A stretch of 64,000 bases of DNA from positions 2,912,227-2,976,226 of the forward strand of contig JACEVL010000415.1 in NCBI GenBank assembly GCA_020284085.1, written 5' to 3'. Of the stretch, positions 34,311 through 46,400 are shown one piece after another. Origin of the DNA: Aporrectodea caliginosa (taxonomy: Eukaryota; Annelida; Clitellata; Crassiclitellata; Lumbricidae). Made by a program: the position numbers and the translations under genes. The notes under the pieces are model-generated. The model worked only from the letters and a program-made list of their open reading frames with translations. It was not told the origin of the DNA and searched no databases. Each line of letters begins with the position of its first letter. Positions within the stretch are counted from its first letter, which is position 1.

Positions 34311-36590
34311 AAGCGCCGTAAGAAAATCTAACGCGCCTCTCTCTGCATGTCTGTCTGTCGGTCGCTCTGTCTCTCTCTAGAGTCTCTATACCTCTACCTC
34401 CCACTCTCTACCTTTCACAGTCCAGTTTTGCGGTGTGAATGCGTTGCGATTTCCCTGGAAAGTCCGTATACTCTACAGCTGTGGCTAAATACGATGAGGT
34501 AAGTCTGGTAAGACTAAACATGGCTGTTGTACAAGGTTTCAAATGCAAAGATATGTTGTGTATACCACTACTATAGGACACGTGGGCTGTGACGTCACGA
34601 GTGCGCCAGAAACGTTGACTATAATTATAGTACTACTATATGTCTCATGGAAAGTAGATCAACAATCTCTTATTGATATGCTAAGTTGTTGTTCAGTCAA
34701 GCGTATGTGAGCCAGAACCTGGCCGTTCCGTCGTCATGGAAACTAGGACAACCTCCTACTTATATGCTAATTAGGCCATTGTTGTTCAGTTAAGCGTAGG
34801 TGTCGGTCAACTGTTACTTACACAACTACTCACAGATTCAGGACAAAGTCTGTAAAAAGCAGAAACTGTGGTAGACTGACCGTCGTATTACAGAGGACGT
34901 GGCCTTGACAGTCTTCCAACTGTCAAGGTCAGAGTCGACGATGGCAAACAAGGCATGGGATATGCAGCTTTTTAAAGAAGCGGTCAAGTAAGGTTGTCCC
35001 AGCTCTCAGTGAAGAGAGACTGTTCAGCGTGCTACATGTATGCAGGAACTCTCTGCCTGATCGTTCACTTGACTAACAGGCACACCACGTGATCCCAAGG
35101 TCACTCCTGATCATAGCGAGCGAGTCAGCACTGCAACTGACTTCGGAAAAGGCCTCGTTTGTCAATGCTCCCTGAGTCAGTTCCGGCAATGTGTACCAGT
35201 GGATCAGATAATGGCGTTCAGGCTGAAGTGCTCATCCAGAGTTAATGAAATGCCAGTGTTGAAACCAAACTGACCTTCATTCTCAAATACTTAAGTTGTC
35301 CCTCACCTCAGTCACCTGTACTGATATATATCATCTTGCAGAAGGCCATCTTGTACCAGGCCATCTTGTACCAGGCATCAAAGCAGAAGTGCTAAGTTCA
35401 CCCGTTGGTGCTGATGAAGTCGCTGCAGCTGACACAGCAAATGTAGCTCTTCAGTGATGATGATCTTCTGTCGTGCGATGGAAGAGCTGCTGAGGATCTA
35501 CAATAATTACAAATGCCATAAGCAACCAGGTCCAAACAACACAATACGGCCCCTATTGACCAAAATCCAAAACAATCCCTGTATACGAACCGAGGAGAGC
35601 AAACGTTCACCCTTGACTATTACAAAATACCATTAGGCTAGGAGAAAGCAGACAACAATAAGTAGAGAAAGAAGGGTCAGAGAGAAACAACTGGGACCAA
35701 AAGAGGGCAGAGTTGACAATACCAATAGATTTAGACAAGCGCTCCAGTAGGATAGCATTCATTGTCCAGTGTCACAGGCACCACTGACATCGTGAGAACT
35801 GTAACCGACAAAAATAGAATTTCATTTGTTTAGGTCATACTAGAGCAAATTCTGCTATTAAAACTTTTGATGCTGCAACCTGTACCAGGATAATAAATTT
35901 TTAATAAAAAATCCAAGTTTAAATGAATTTTTACTTATTTAATGCTTTATTTAAAAAAGAGTAACAAAATTAGTCACCAGTTGGCAAAAGTTGAAACTTG
36001 GCAGAAAATCCCTCCTCAGGATCTGTTAACAGAGAACAATCAACTTGAATATCTTGAAATATCTTAAACTGCGTTAACAATGCATTCAAAGTCGTAAACA
36101 TAATGCAAAGGAAACATTTGAACGTCTTGAAATATCTTTCATAGCAGTCAACTCTTAAATTTAATGTCAGGTAATTGGAAATTTATTTTGCTCCTCTATA
36201 ATATATGTGCTGTTGACATGCTGACCTAACCCAGAGACGTGTGCTGCAAATCTCTGCCATGACACAAGAATTATCTTCCACTGATGCTAGCAACCTCGGC
36301 TACAAAATGAGCACATCGACCACACACAACCGCATGTGAAGATCGGGCAGCAAGGATGAGGACAGGACCAAGTTCATGCCAGGGCTAAGAAACTGGACTC
36401 ACTAGCGCTTCATACCCATGGCTGCATCTGGGGGCTAACTTCCGTACTGGAGCTGCTGCTGTTCTTGCTCTATACTGCCGGCGTGGGTCAGCTTGTTGCC
36501 AGTCTAGATCATACCACTTTTATGTCGATGACATGGGCCTCCATCGACAGTCGCACAGCAGTGGCGGCGAATGGAGGTTGTTATTGAGCA
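34311..36590. other. No gene recognised
   Basis: Contains a palindromic pair (TGACAGTCTTCC and AACTGTCAAGGTC near 34910-34930) and ordinary AT-rich DNA. Small frames at 35398-35636 overlap on both strands and lack motifs. Confidence 0.4.
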
Positions 36591-36598
36591 TATTGCTG

Positions 36599-37140
36599 AA
36601 TAATAATAATAATAATAATAATAACAGTGACAATTTATATGGCGCCGTAACACAGCCATGCCGTTACAAAGGCGCCTCACAGTCAACTAACAGCAGGGTA
36701 GGCTTTAGAGAACAAATAACGCTCGAGTCCGGATTTGAAGGAGTCAATTGTGTTAGCCGCTCGTAGGGCAGGAGGAAGACCGTTCCAGCATCTAGGGCCG
36801 GTTGCCGAGAAAACGCGGTCGCCAAAGCGGGTTCTCATCCGTCTTGCACGAAGATCGCTTTTCTTGAGCGATCGGAGTCGCAACCCGGAGGCGGAGGAAT
36901 GCGTCCCGATGCAGTAATCGCGCAAATACTCAGGCGCGTCCTCATGAAGTGACTTGTAAACCAGCAAACAGATTTTAAACTCAATACGTAGAGAGACTGG
37001 AAGCCAGTGCAGAACATCACGAAGGAGTGGCGTGACATGATCATATTTCCTCCGGTTGCATAGCAGCCTCTCAGCAGCGTTGACAACAAACTGCAGGCAA
37101 CCCAAGAGGCACCAGTAGGTTGTTGCAGCGGTCAACCTGA
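36599..37140 (-). mobile_element. CR1/L2-like LINE 3' fragment (left copy of an inverted pair)
   Basis: Minus-strand translation includes CNRRKYDHVTPLLRDVLHWL, PVSLRIEFKICLLVYKSLHE, FSATGPRCWNGLPPALR and SFKSGLERYLF. This is the RT C-terminal region of a CR1/L2-like element. The 3' UTR reads GAGGCGCCTTTGTAACGGCA, then TGGCTGTGTTACGGCGCC, and ends in a (TAA)n tract at 36601-36624, the expected LINE tail. It faces a second copy starting at about 37141. Confidence 0.85.
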
Positions 37141-37965
37141 ATGGATGCGATCCAATAGACTGTGGCTCGACTCCGAGAAGACGGACTTCCTGTGGTGTGC
37201 AACTAGCAGACAGTGTCTCCATCTCGACACCGACGCACTGCGGAGCCTGATTCGGCCTTCGACCTCTGTGCGTGATCTCAGAGTCCTGCTGCACTCTGAT
37301 CTGTCCATGAGACACCATGTCGCGTGGACAGTCGGCTGTTGCTTTCATCAGCTACGTCTCATCAGGAACTGCATCAAGTTCTTACCTTTCGAGGCTGCTA
37401 GAGCAGCTGTTGTTGCTTTTGCCACACATGGACCGCTGCAACAGCCTGCTGGCCGGCGCGCCTGGGTGCCTCTTGGATGGACTCCAGTCAGTGCTCAATG
37501 CCACAGCAAGGCCCATCTGCAACAGGAGGAAGTACGACCACGTCACTCCGCTTCTCCGCGATGACCTCGACTGGCTGCCTGTTCCATTCTGCATCGAGTT
37601 CAAGCTTTGAATGCTTGTTTTAAAATCATTTCACAGAGCCCTGCCCGATTATACACAATGTCTATTGCTCTGAGACTTATTCCTTGGCGTCCGGGCTCTG
37701 GCTCCGATCGCTTGTGAAAACTGATCTCCGTGTGCGGAGGATGAGGACGCGCTCTGGCGATTGTGCTTTCTTGGCCGCCGGCTTCGATGCTGGAATCCTC
37801 CCGCTATTCGATCGGCCAACTCGGTGGACTTTCTCAAATCCATGCTAAAAATTTCATTTGTTTTCTAAGGTTTATCCTGCATGTTGTTAGTTGCTTTGTG
37901 AGGCGCCCTTATAATGGCATGGCCGTGTTACGGCATCATATAAATTGTCGTAATTATTCATTCAG
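37141..37965 (+). mobile_element. CR1/L2-like LINE 3' fragment (right copy of an inverted pair)
   Basis: + strand shows WMRSNRLWLDSEKTDFLWCA, STSVRDLRVLLHSDLSM, LLAGAPGCLLDGLQSVLNAT and NRRKYDHVTPLLRDDLDWLP, split over two frames. The 3' UTR GAGGCGCCCTTATAATGGCA, then TGGCCGTGTTACGGCATCAT matches the left copy. The copy extends further 5' than the left one. It is eroded by frameshifts and stops. Confidence 0.85.
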
Positions 37966-40900
37966 TGTCATAAAGAAAATGCATATCTCCCTGTCACAGA
38001 TAACAGTAGCATTTTTCATGTGCTGCTTAATACAATAGCAATTTTAACAAATCAAAAGATCAAAGTTGGACAATGGACATTGATGCTATCTAACTTACTT
38101 ATTACAGGAAGCACAAAAAGCAATTAAATACCAAAAAGTGGATGTTGTGGAGAATCTGTAAAAGAAAAGAAATAACACTTGTTAAATGCAGGAGCTTGGT
38201 ATGTAAAAAGCTTAGGTTCAAAATAAATCACTTATTTACTCAGTATGATAATCAAATGCATTAGTTTTAATAGGTCTAATGGCCAAGCATCAATCAATGG
38301 CGCTGAACAATAGTGTGTGAAGGACTTGCTCAAGGTACCTATACAGCTTAAAAAAATGTAATGTTCACAAAGCAACTGCATCACTGTAAAATAGAATCAA
38401 ATCAAATCTATAGGCTAAATGGCAGTGAATAGATTAGTGGATAGTGGATGTCAACTTTATGTAATAAAGCTCTCTGTTTAAGGTTATCTTTTTTCTAAGT
38501 GTCTCAACTAATGAGAAACACAAGGCATTTACAGTGTAAGGCAACAACCTCATTTCTGTGTTGGTCTTCTGTTCAGATCCCATTCACGTACGTGAGAGCT
38601 AAGGAAACAAGAAACAACGTGCCTACGAGGTGGGATAAAAGGACACAGAGTTATGGATTGATCTTTCAAAATTTGCTGCTCAATGAAGAAACATAAAATT
38701 ATCGTTAAAGTGCATTAAAGTTAAGAACTTTATTTAATAAAGCTATCTGTTTAAGGCTATCTGTGTCTCCACTCTCCAGAGTGTCATTTTAAAAGTTATT
38801 TCCATATGTGATAAGCATGTTAATATATAAGTGTTTTATAGTCACGTGCTTAGTTCTGTTTACCGCACACTGGTAGGTGAGCGACTCCTAAGACCACGCT
38901 TTTACGTCAGAGGAGCATCTAAATTTAGCAGCTTCTGTTCTCGTCTTTCCCAGTATTGGTGGGGAAGTCTATGCGTCCGATAGCGCTTTCTTGCAGCTGT
39001 TCACATTAGGCGTTTTCTGTTACCAATTTTTGTTACTTCAGAATTTTCCTGAGGTCATAAAGTGTTTGTCTCCCGTTTAGTTGCTTTCTTATTCCCCAGC
39101 AGACTGGCAACAGTCCAGCTATCATCAATTCAAATCTCTGGCGGCGTCTAGTGCTATTGACGCGGGCACGCGGCAGATACTCTGCTTCGGTCGTCGTTCC
39201 AAAGAATTCAAACAGAAATTTCTACGATATAGGCCTATAATAATTATAGCAATGCATAATGGTCTGAATTAAACTCTTAAACAAGTTCATATTAATATAA
39301 GGTTTGATAAGTTTTAAATACTAGATTTGACCAAAAAAGCAATTCAAACGTTACCCATATTCGCAGTAAATAACGTCTTTTATTTGATTGGTTGGCACAG
39401 TGGTACTATTCCGTGATTGGTTGGCTTTACCAACAGCATTCTGTTTCCATGGTTTCCAGTCTATTGTCGGGCCAAAATGCATCGGAGTATCACTTTACTC
39501 AGTTATCGCACATAATTATTATAATAGTAATACTATAATAATTATGTGGTTATCTGCTTTTTTGGTTGAATGCTCTTTTCGTCCTCCAAATAAAGGACAT
39601 GCACTTAATGATGGTGACTTGACCCAAGTCTTTGCTCTTTGACCACTGTCAAATTTTAGTCGATTCCCAGAACTCATAGCTTTAAACCTTAGCCTACGTA
39701 CGTAAAGACAAGCAACTCGGGTAGGCCTAATGCAATTTAATTGCCTTACAGATTAGTGAGATATTACGCATACACTGAGATTTCAGCTTCTGCGTGTTAT
39801 GCAGTTTCGTTGGTAATAATCATTGAAACCGTGGTCAATCCCTTCTTAGACTGCCTACTAAAATCCACAGGTTTTTTTCACTGCAGTATTTTGTTTATTA
39901 GGCCCTATACTTTGCTTAGATTTCGCTGAGATAGGCCTACAATGCAAAATTGTCACTGCCTAAAGAGTTGCTGTTATATCAGCGTGAAGAAAATGCAGAC
40001 GATAGTTTGTCCACTCACGTATTCTTGACTTGATTTCCGAAATTCTGGAAGAACTTTGTTTTCGATGACATATCGCTGGATGACAGGTCGTTCAAGTGAA
40101 CATCACCGAGAAGTTTATCGTCAGAAAAACCACAACGTTAATCTACAAAAAATAAAATTTAACAATCGTAAATTTCGCAATGAACTAGTAGCTGCGAGCG
40201 TCTGGAAGGAATAGATGCCGTATCTAAGACGAAGCTCTCTGACGTCATACTGGCGTTGCTATGCAAGCTAGTAAGTATGTATAGACCTATGTATGATAAT
40301 TGTGTATACATGTATGTACAATATATATGCGTGTATTATGGAATATGGACCCGCGAATCACAAATTTTTCTGCCGAATCGAATCGTGGGTAAAAGTTCGA
40401 ATTCGAATCGAATCTCGATTCGAGTAAGCGGGTGCCAGTTTGATAGCCTAATCATGTAGGCCTATAGTTCAATTGTAGCCTACGTGGTAGCACAGGCGTA
40501 CCACAGTAAAACAGTTAGATGGGCTTTTAAAGGGGGTTTATGGGTTCAAACTCCAAATAAATTGCCTACATTTTTTATGCCTTTATATGCGAATACAAAA
40601 AATTTACTTTTGCGACTATGTCCAATATAAGCCTACAACCCCCGAAATTGTTTTCTGGCTATAGGCTAGGCCTACTGCACAGTTATCAAAATAATTATCA
40701 ATGTAGCCTAGGCCTGATAACCTTTCTGCAGTTTGAAAGCATTTAACCCAAAAAATTAAGCTAATTGACAGAATTGAAATTACATAAATATTTTAAAAAA
40801 TTAAGCCAACTATAATATTCTGTTCTGTCACCAGGACCATGGGCTACACGGGCGCCAGGCTCCAGCCCAGCTCCACCAGGACTTTAAAGTTTATTCTCTT

Positions 40901-41339
40901 GTTGCCCTTCACTGCTTGTGTTATCTGACTTGAGAAGAGATTATTTTGTTAAATATCGCATTAATATTGTAGGCCTAAGCTGAGCTAATTAACTGACTCA
41001 AGCTAGACCTATCTGTTTTTAGCTTGGAGGTCACTTACCACTATTTTTACTTTCTTTCTTTCTTTTTCTGTATCAGCAACGCCTATTAAAAACAAAAAAG
41101 AAGCTTAAAGCTTATCCTTTTGTGTTGTATTTGATACATTATTTAAAACGTATTAATATAATAGAAGACACTTAATTTATAGGCAAAATGATCTTCCCAG
41201 TTTATTTTGATTTTAATGAATTTTAAAAAATAGTTAACAATAAGTCAACAATTTAAACATTGCTCTTAGCGCCTTTAATTGCTTGTATGAGTCAGTATTA
41301 AAATTACATCATATAGTTCTGTTGATATAGGCTACGGAG
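37966..41339. other. No gene recognised
   Basis: About 3.4 kb of AT-rich DNA rich in TAGGCCTA. A patch at 40360-40430 with repeated GAATCG/CGATTC motifs resembles the subterminal part of a MITE but no ends were found. Confidence 0.4.
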
Positions 41340-41347
41340 GTTGTCAA

Positions 41348-41730
41348 CAGAGGTGCAAAAAACCAAACTTTTTTAAAAATGAAAATTTGGTTTTTTGGTT
41401 TTTTATGGTTTTTTGGTTTTTTGGTTTTTTGCTTTCGAGATTTTCCGATTTCGGATCATAAAACTCATTAAAATGGCATAATACCATTAAAGTTAATCAG
41501 ATGCATATAAATGAAATTAACTAGCACAGTAGAACCGTAGAATATGTCATTAAACGAAGTTAAAGACCATACATGCAACAATTGCCATGAAAGTTGAAGA
41601 GACGCCATTTTTGGCATTTATAATTTCAAAATTTGTAAAAAACCAAAAAACCAAAATTTACGGTTTTTTGTTTTTTTTTTTAAAAACCAAAAAAACCAAA
41701 AACCAAAAAACCAAGCCTTTAACAGCCCTG
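41348..41730. mobile_element. hAT-like MITE with GGTTTTTT/AAAAAACC arms
   Basis: A perfect 8-bp duplication, GTTGTCAA, lies at 41340-41347 and 41731-41738. Termini are CAGAGGTGCAAAAAACC and, reverse-complemented, CAGGGCTGTTAAAGGCTTGG. Subterminal arms are GGTTTTTT and AAAAAACC repeats. At 383 bp it is non-coding. It is the same family as the split element at 56110-57455, in opposite orientation. Confidence 0.9.
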
Positions 41731-41743
41731 GTTGTCAATGTCA

Positions 41744-41796
41744 ATCAATCAATAATTTTTCGTTTATTAAAAATAAGCTGACAAGTAGGGCCTACT
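41744..41796 (-). mobile_element. LINE 3'-tail fragment
   Basis: CAATCAATCAAT, then TTCGTTTATT and AAGCTGACAAG parallels 17045-17095, the 3' end and tail of the LINE at 17 kb. Confidence 0.5.
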
Positions 41797-42089
41797 ATAT
41801 AAGAATCTCGCCAACGTGGTTGGTTGATCTAAGGTCATTTATGTCAGCCTATGTCAAGCTCCTCCCGAACCGACGCCCTCATCAGTCATCATCGAAGAGG
41901 CTACATATCAGTTAGGCCTATAATAATCCCAGGCTACATTACAATCATAAGTCATAACACAAATTAAATCAACTGTTGTATGAAACATTACACAGCCCAT
42001 ATTAAATATAATTTTATACTTTTAAATGTCAGTTTCTACTTTAGCCTAAAGCTATAATAATTCGCCGAGTTTCTTGTAAACTGCAATTT

Positions 42090-42576
42090 TGTGGTGTAAA
42101 CGAGACGTGAAACATCCTTGACGCCAGAGGAGCTGCAGTGCACAGGTGCTCCTGTGCGTCACTCGACGCTCATGAAGGACTTCCAGTGGTAGACATATTG
42201 TTCTTTGGACGTACTCTTAAATGGATGTTATGGGGACTTTTTGTGTTATTCGTGTTTTATTATTTTTGTTTGAGCGAATAAACTAGCACGATAAAATAAG
42301 ATGTAAGAGTAACTTTGAACTGTACGTTTAAGACTTTTATGATAAACATAGCATCGATTTAGCATCGATTTATGGTTGATGGTTGCTGGAGCTTGCCAGA
42401 CCTGTTTGTCGATTTCCCGGGCGTTGTTGGGTTCAACGTTTTTACGTTGGTCATTTATTGTGCTAGCATTCCAAATTACCGAAGCGGGTTTTTCTGGTAG
42501 CCCTGCTTGTAAGCAATATGACCATGCCTAATTGCGAGAGAAATCAATGCCGCAGGCCATCGGAATTGCTATTGTA
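42090..42576 (+). promoter_or_regulatory. Possible promoter and 5' noncoding exon of the BRPF-like gene
   Basis: A CpG-containing stretch ends in a good donor (GCTATT/GTAAGT, 42576/42577) about 580 bases before the first coding exon. An upstream ATG (42520 region) would not join in phase with that exon, so if used this would be untranslated. Position and donor are the only support. Confidence 0.2.
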
Positions 42577-43157
42577 AGTAAGTTAGTAAGTAAGTAATCA
42601 TTAAGTTACAATGTAATGTAATTGAACATTTATATAGCGCCCTTCAAGATATCTACTCAGAGGCTCTCTCTGCGCTAGCCTATAATTTATTATGTTAAAT
42701 GTCATTACGAAAGAATATATTACATCAGTTATCAAAACAATGCACAGTAAGCTGAAAGAGTCACCAGTGACGGGTCTACGCACACACGAGGAACCAACCA
42801 ACGGATTCCAGTCGACAGCTGACAGATGGCATTAATGCTCAGAGTTTCTGGGCCAAGTTACATGAAGTTTGTCAAATTACTTTTATTGGTGTCAATAAAT
42901 TAATAAATGGGAAAAGTTTCTGTGATGCATAGAAGAATACTTGAGAATAGTCTTCACAAATGTGTTTTGCCAGACAAAATTCTGCAAATATTGTAGCTTC
43001 AAGATCTTTCAATGTTTAAAAGCTATCCTCAAACAGTGACCCTGTTCTCCAGTGTCTCTGTGCCTAGCTTGTTTTACTTAGACCGTCAACTGTGGTTGAA
43101 TAAACGTACAATATAATGGTGCAATTACCAAACAGGTATGTTTTTTTATTGTCTCAG

Positions 43158-43411
43158 GTCACATAGATGCTATGTCTCTAGATAACAAAGCTGTTACCCA
43201 GTCCAGCATCAGTGCAAAAGAAAAAGATGTTCATGATGGCACAAAATCATCGCCAATGGAGGGAGTAATTGTGCCAGAGGTTACATTTAAAATAATGGAT
43301 GACTATGTGCAGCCTCCAAAGCTGGCATCTCGACCTCTTAGCTACTACCGATATGTGGAAAAGACACCGGAGGAGTTGTATGATCAGATCGAGTATGACA
43401 TGGATGAAGAG
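43158..43411 (+). CDS. BRPF1: BRPF-like exon 1: Enhancer-of-Polycomb-like segment
   Basis: Acceptor TTATTGTCTCAG at 43157 and donor GAAGAG/GTAAAC at 43411. It encodes [33 protein letters not shown] and EYDMDEE, joining in phase 0 to DCAWLEL. This is the conserved BRPF segment that contacts the MYST enzyme. ATG at 43172 is the first in the exon frame. Confidence 0.9.
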
Positions 43412-46400
43412 GTAAACAATCACGATCTCGGATTCTTATTGCTTGAAACAACTTATCTTTCATGCTGCAGAACCTTCCACACATCATTAGTTGTATGTAG
43501 TAATTGTGGCTTATTCAGACATCGACTTATTTTCACTCGGACTTAATGGACCTTAAGCCTTCTAATTTTAAGAGCTGCACAGAATGAGTAAATCTTGAGG
43601 TGAGCACTCTTCAGTGCTACTGAAACACTTTTATATACTTGTTTATTCACTTGCACAAATGAGCATGTTTACTTAAGTCTGCTGTTGTCATTGGGATTTC
43701 TTTTAGTAACTGTTTACACCTAAGTTATGTCATTGTGTGCAATATAATGAATTTTCCACTTGTTTTGGCAAATGAATATCACACATGATTTTGTAACTTC
43801 AGCACTTTAGGTTTGCTCTTTGCTAGAGTTGTCAAAAGTTTGGTAAATGCAGCCTGGGTGCCTATGTTCATTTTGAGTGGATACCCACTCTGTCATTGGA
43901 TAAGCAATATCACCTTCCAACACACTACTTGTCTTAACTATCAAAAGATTTTTAGCACTTGTTTAATGCCTTGTTTTATATTTTTTACAATGTCACTGTG
44001 CTACAGTATTATTAATGATCCCACCCAGAGTTAGCAAGGATACTAAATATAGAAAGATGCTGCATTCAGTGCCACAGTGAATAAAGCATAGTTTATAAAG
44101 TTATGGGTTTATTTCAGTTGAAATAGAGTGTCTCATGTAAATGATTTGACAATGTTCAGATGTCCCAGCTGCAGACCTACGTTTACTAGTATCGCTAACT
44201 GAGATGAGATAATTCATGATAATTGCATACCTGAACCAGCCGCAGCTGGCCTATCCAAGTGCAGGTGGGTCTGTGATGACTCCAGCCAGAGCTCTGCTGC
44301 TGTATTGAAAAAAGAGAACAATTGAGCAGAACAATTGTCGTTTGCAGTAAACTGTTGCGTAAGATTAATTGAATATATTGAGTAGTCAGCTGAAGTCCTG
44401 TGAATCTGTCGTTGTAGGACTGTGCCTGGCTGGAACTCATCAACGAGCAGCGAGCCAAGTCGAACCTCGCTCAGGTGTCGATGGATGCGTTTGAGCAGCT
44501 GATGGACCGTTTCGAGAAGGAATCATTCTTCCAGTGCCAAAGTGAAGCTAAAGCACCCAACCCACAGACAGATGAAGATGCGGTTTGTGCTGTATGTCTG
44601 GACGGAGAGTGCTACACCAACAACGTCATCCTCTTCTGTGACCTCTGCGACCTTGCTGTCCACCAGAAGTGTTACGGCGTTCCGAGCATCCCCGATGGCT
44701 CGTGGGTCTGCCAGCGTTGCCTCTTATCGCCCTCGAAAGCGGTTGAGTGCTGCCTCTGTCCAAACCGTCGGGGGGCGTTTAAGCAGACGGATGATGGACG
44801 TTGGGTGCACGTTGCTTGCGCCCTTTGGATACCCGAGGTTGATTTTGCTAACGTGACTTTTCTCGAACCGGTCGTTGGAATAAATAGTGTTGCCGCTGCA
44901 CGTTGGAAACTCGTCTGCTACATTTGTAAGCAGCGCAGTGCTGGAGCATGTGTTCAGTGTGCTAACCCGAGCTGTTACACTGGCTTCCACGTCACGTGTG
45001 CCCAACAAGCAGGTCTTACAATGGCGAGAGAGCACGTAAAGGATGCAGAGCAGGGTGCGCTCTTACTAAAGAAGACTACAGCATTCTGCGATGAACATTC
45101 GGAATCATTTGCAAAGAAGCCCAGTGAGAAGGAAGAGAAAAATCGTTGTAGCGGAGTTGGGGAATCGGCCGAGTTGAATAACCAGTTGGCACTGAAAAAG
45201 GCTCGGAAGTTACTGGGAGAAAATCGCAATTCCTGCCTGCCTTTATTCTATCCAGTAATTACAGTCAGCAGGTAGAAGATGTTTTCACTTATCTCTTGGC
45301 ATGTTTCATTCTGTCTGTTTCTATGTGTTTCTTTCTAGTGATGTATGTTTCTGTTTGTCATGTCTCTGTCTGCCTGTGATTGTTCTTCCTTTGTGTCATT
45401 GTTTTTCCTGAGCACCATGTAAATAAAAGGTGTACTGCTGGTCTGTTGTCATAAGCATTGTCTGTATTGTATAGCCATTTGCTAGTAAGACGACACCAGA
45501 TTGTCTGCACTGAGCTAAGCATGTGGATTTGATGAACTTGAAATGCTTCTGTAAATAATCCTATTTGCTCTGCTTTCAAGTGTCTAGATGAAATTTATTG
45601 ACAGTAGTCATTACCTTTAAAACTTATAAAGTTAGTTCTAGCCATATACTTTTACAATACATCCAGCCCTTTTGCTGTAACCATACATTGGCTATTTGCT
45701 TGGAAGTTATGTGGATATTTGCTTGTCCCTAATGGTTGATCTTATCTGAATATTATCCAGTCAATTGATAATGACATATATGTCTGTGATTACTAATACA
45801 CAAGAACTTAGGTGATCTTTTTGTCCCTCGTGTTAGGTCTGCCTTGGTTCAATGCCGGGCATTTGCTGTGACAGGTCCCCCAACTTGGAATGGCCTCCCC
45901 CCTCTTCTACGGGCTAAGCTCATGTCTGGATTTTTCACGCATCCTCTCGCTCTCTTAAGGCGTTTCTTTCCCCCGGGCTTCCATGCTGAAAGCGCCTCTG
46001 AATAGTCTATGCTGCGAGAGGCTCTCTACAAATTTTTAGATACGATACGATTTTCAGATGCTTTGGAGAGGTTTCTAACAGTGCTATATAAATGCACAAA
46101 CACATACTCTGAAAACTGCTTGTAATGCTGTTCTTGGGAGTGTTCTCATTGCCATGGTTGTGTTCTAATGAAGGGTGTGTTCTAAAAGCTGATTTAATTT
46201 AGTATCCATGTCTCCATATAGCAGAATCTGGGTTAATGATTCATGCAATAAGGAGATTCTGGTGTATGTACAGTATGTGGCTGATATTTCCTTCACTGGT
46301 TTTGTCCATTGGGTGACTGATTCGTGTGTTTTTCTGAGAACAGCATCGCTAAGATCTCACGCAAGATGTCCATTGAGCAGAAGGAGTCGTTCATCAGTCG

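Noticed and set aside
36683..37348. Single 221-residue protein
   Set aside because: Chimeric frame: the N-terminal part is antisense of the right LINE copy and the rest is the left LINE copy.
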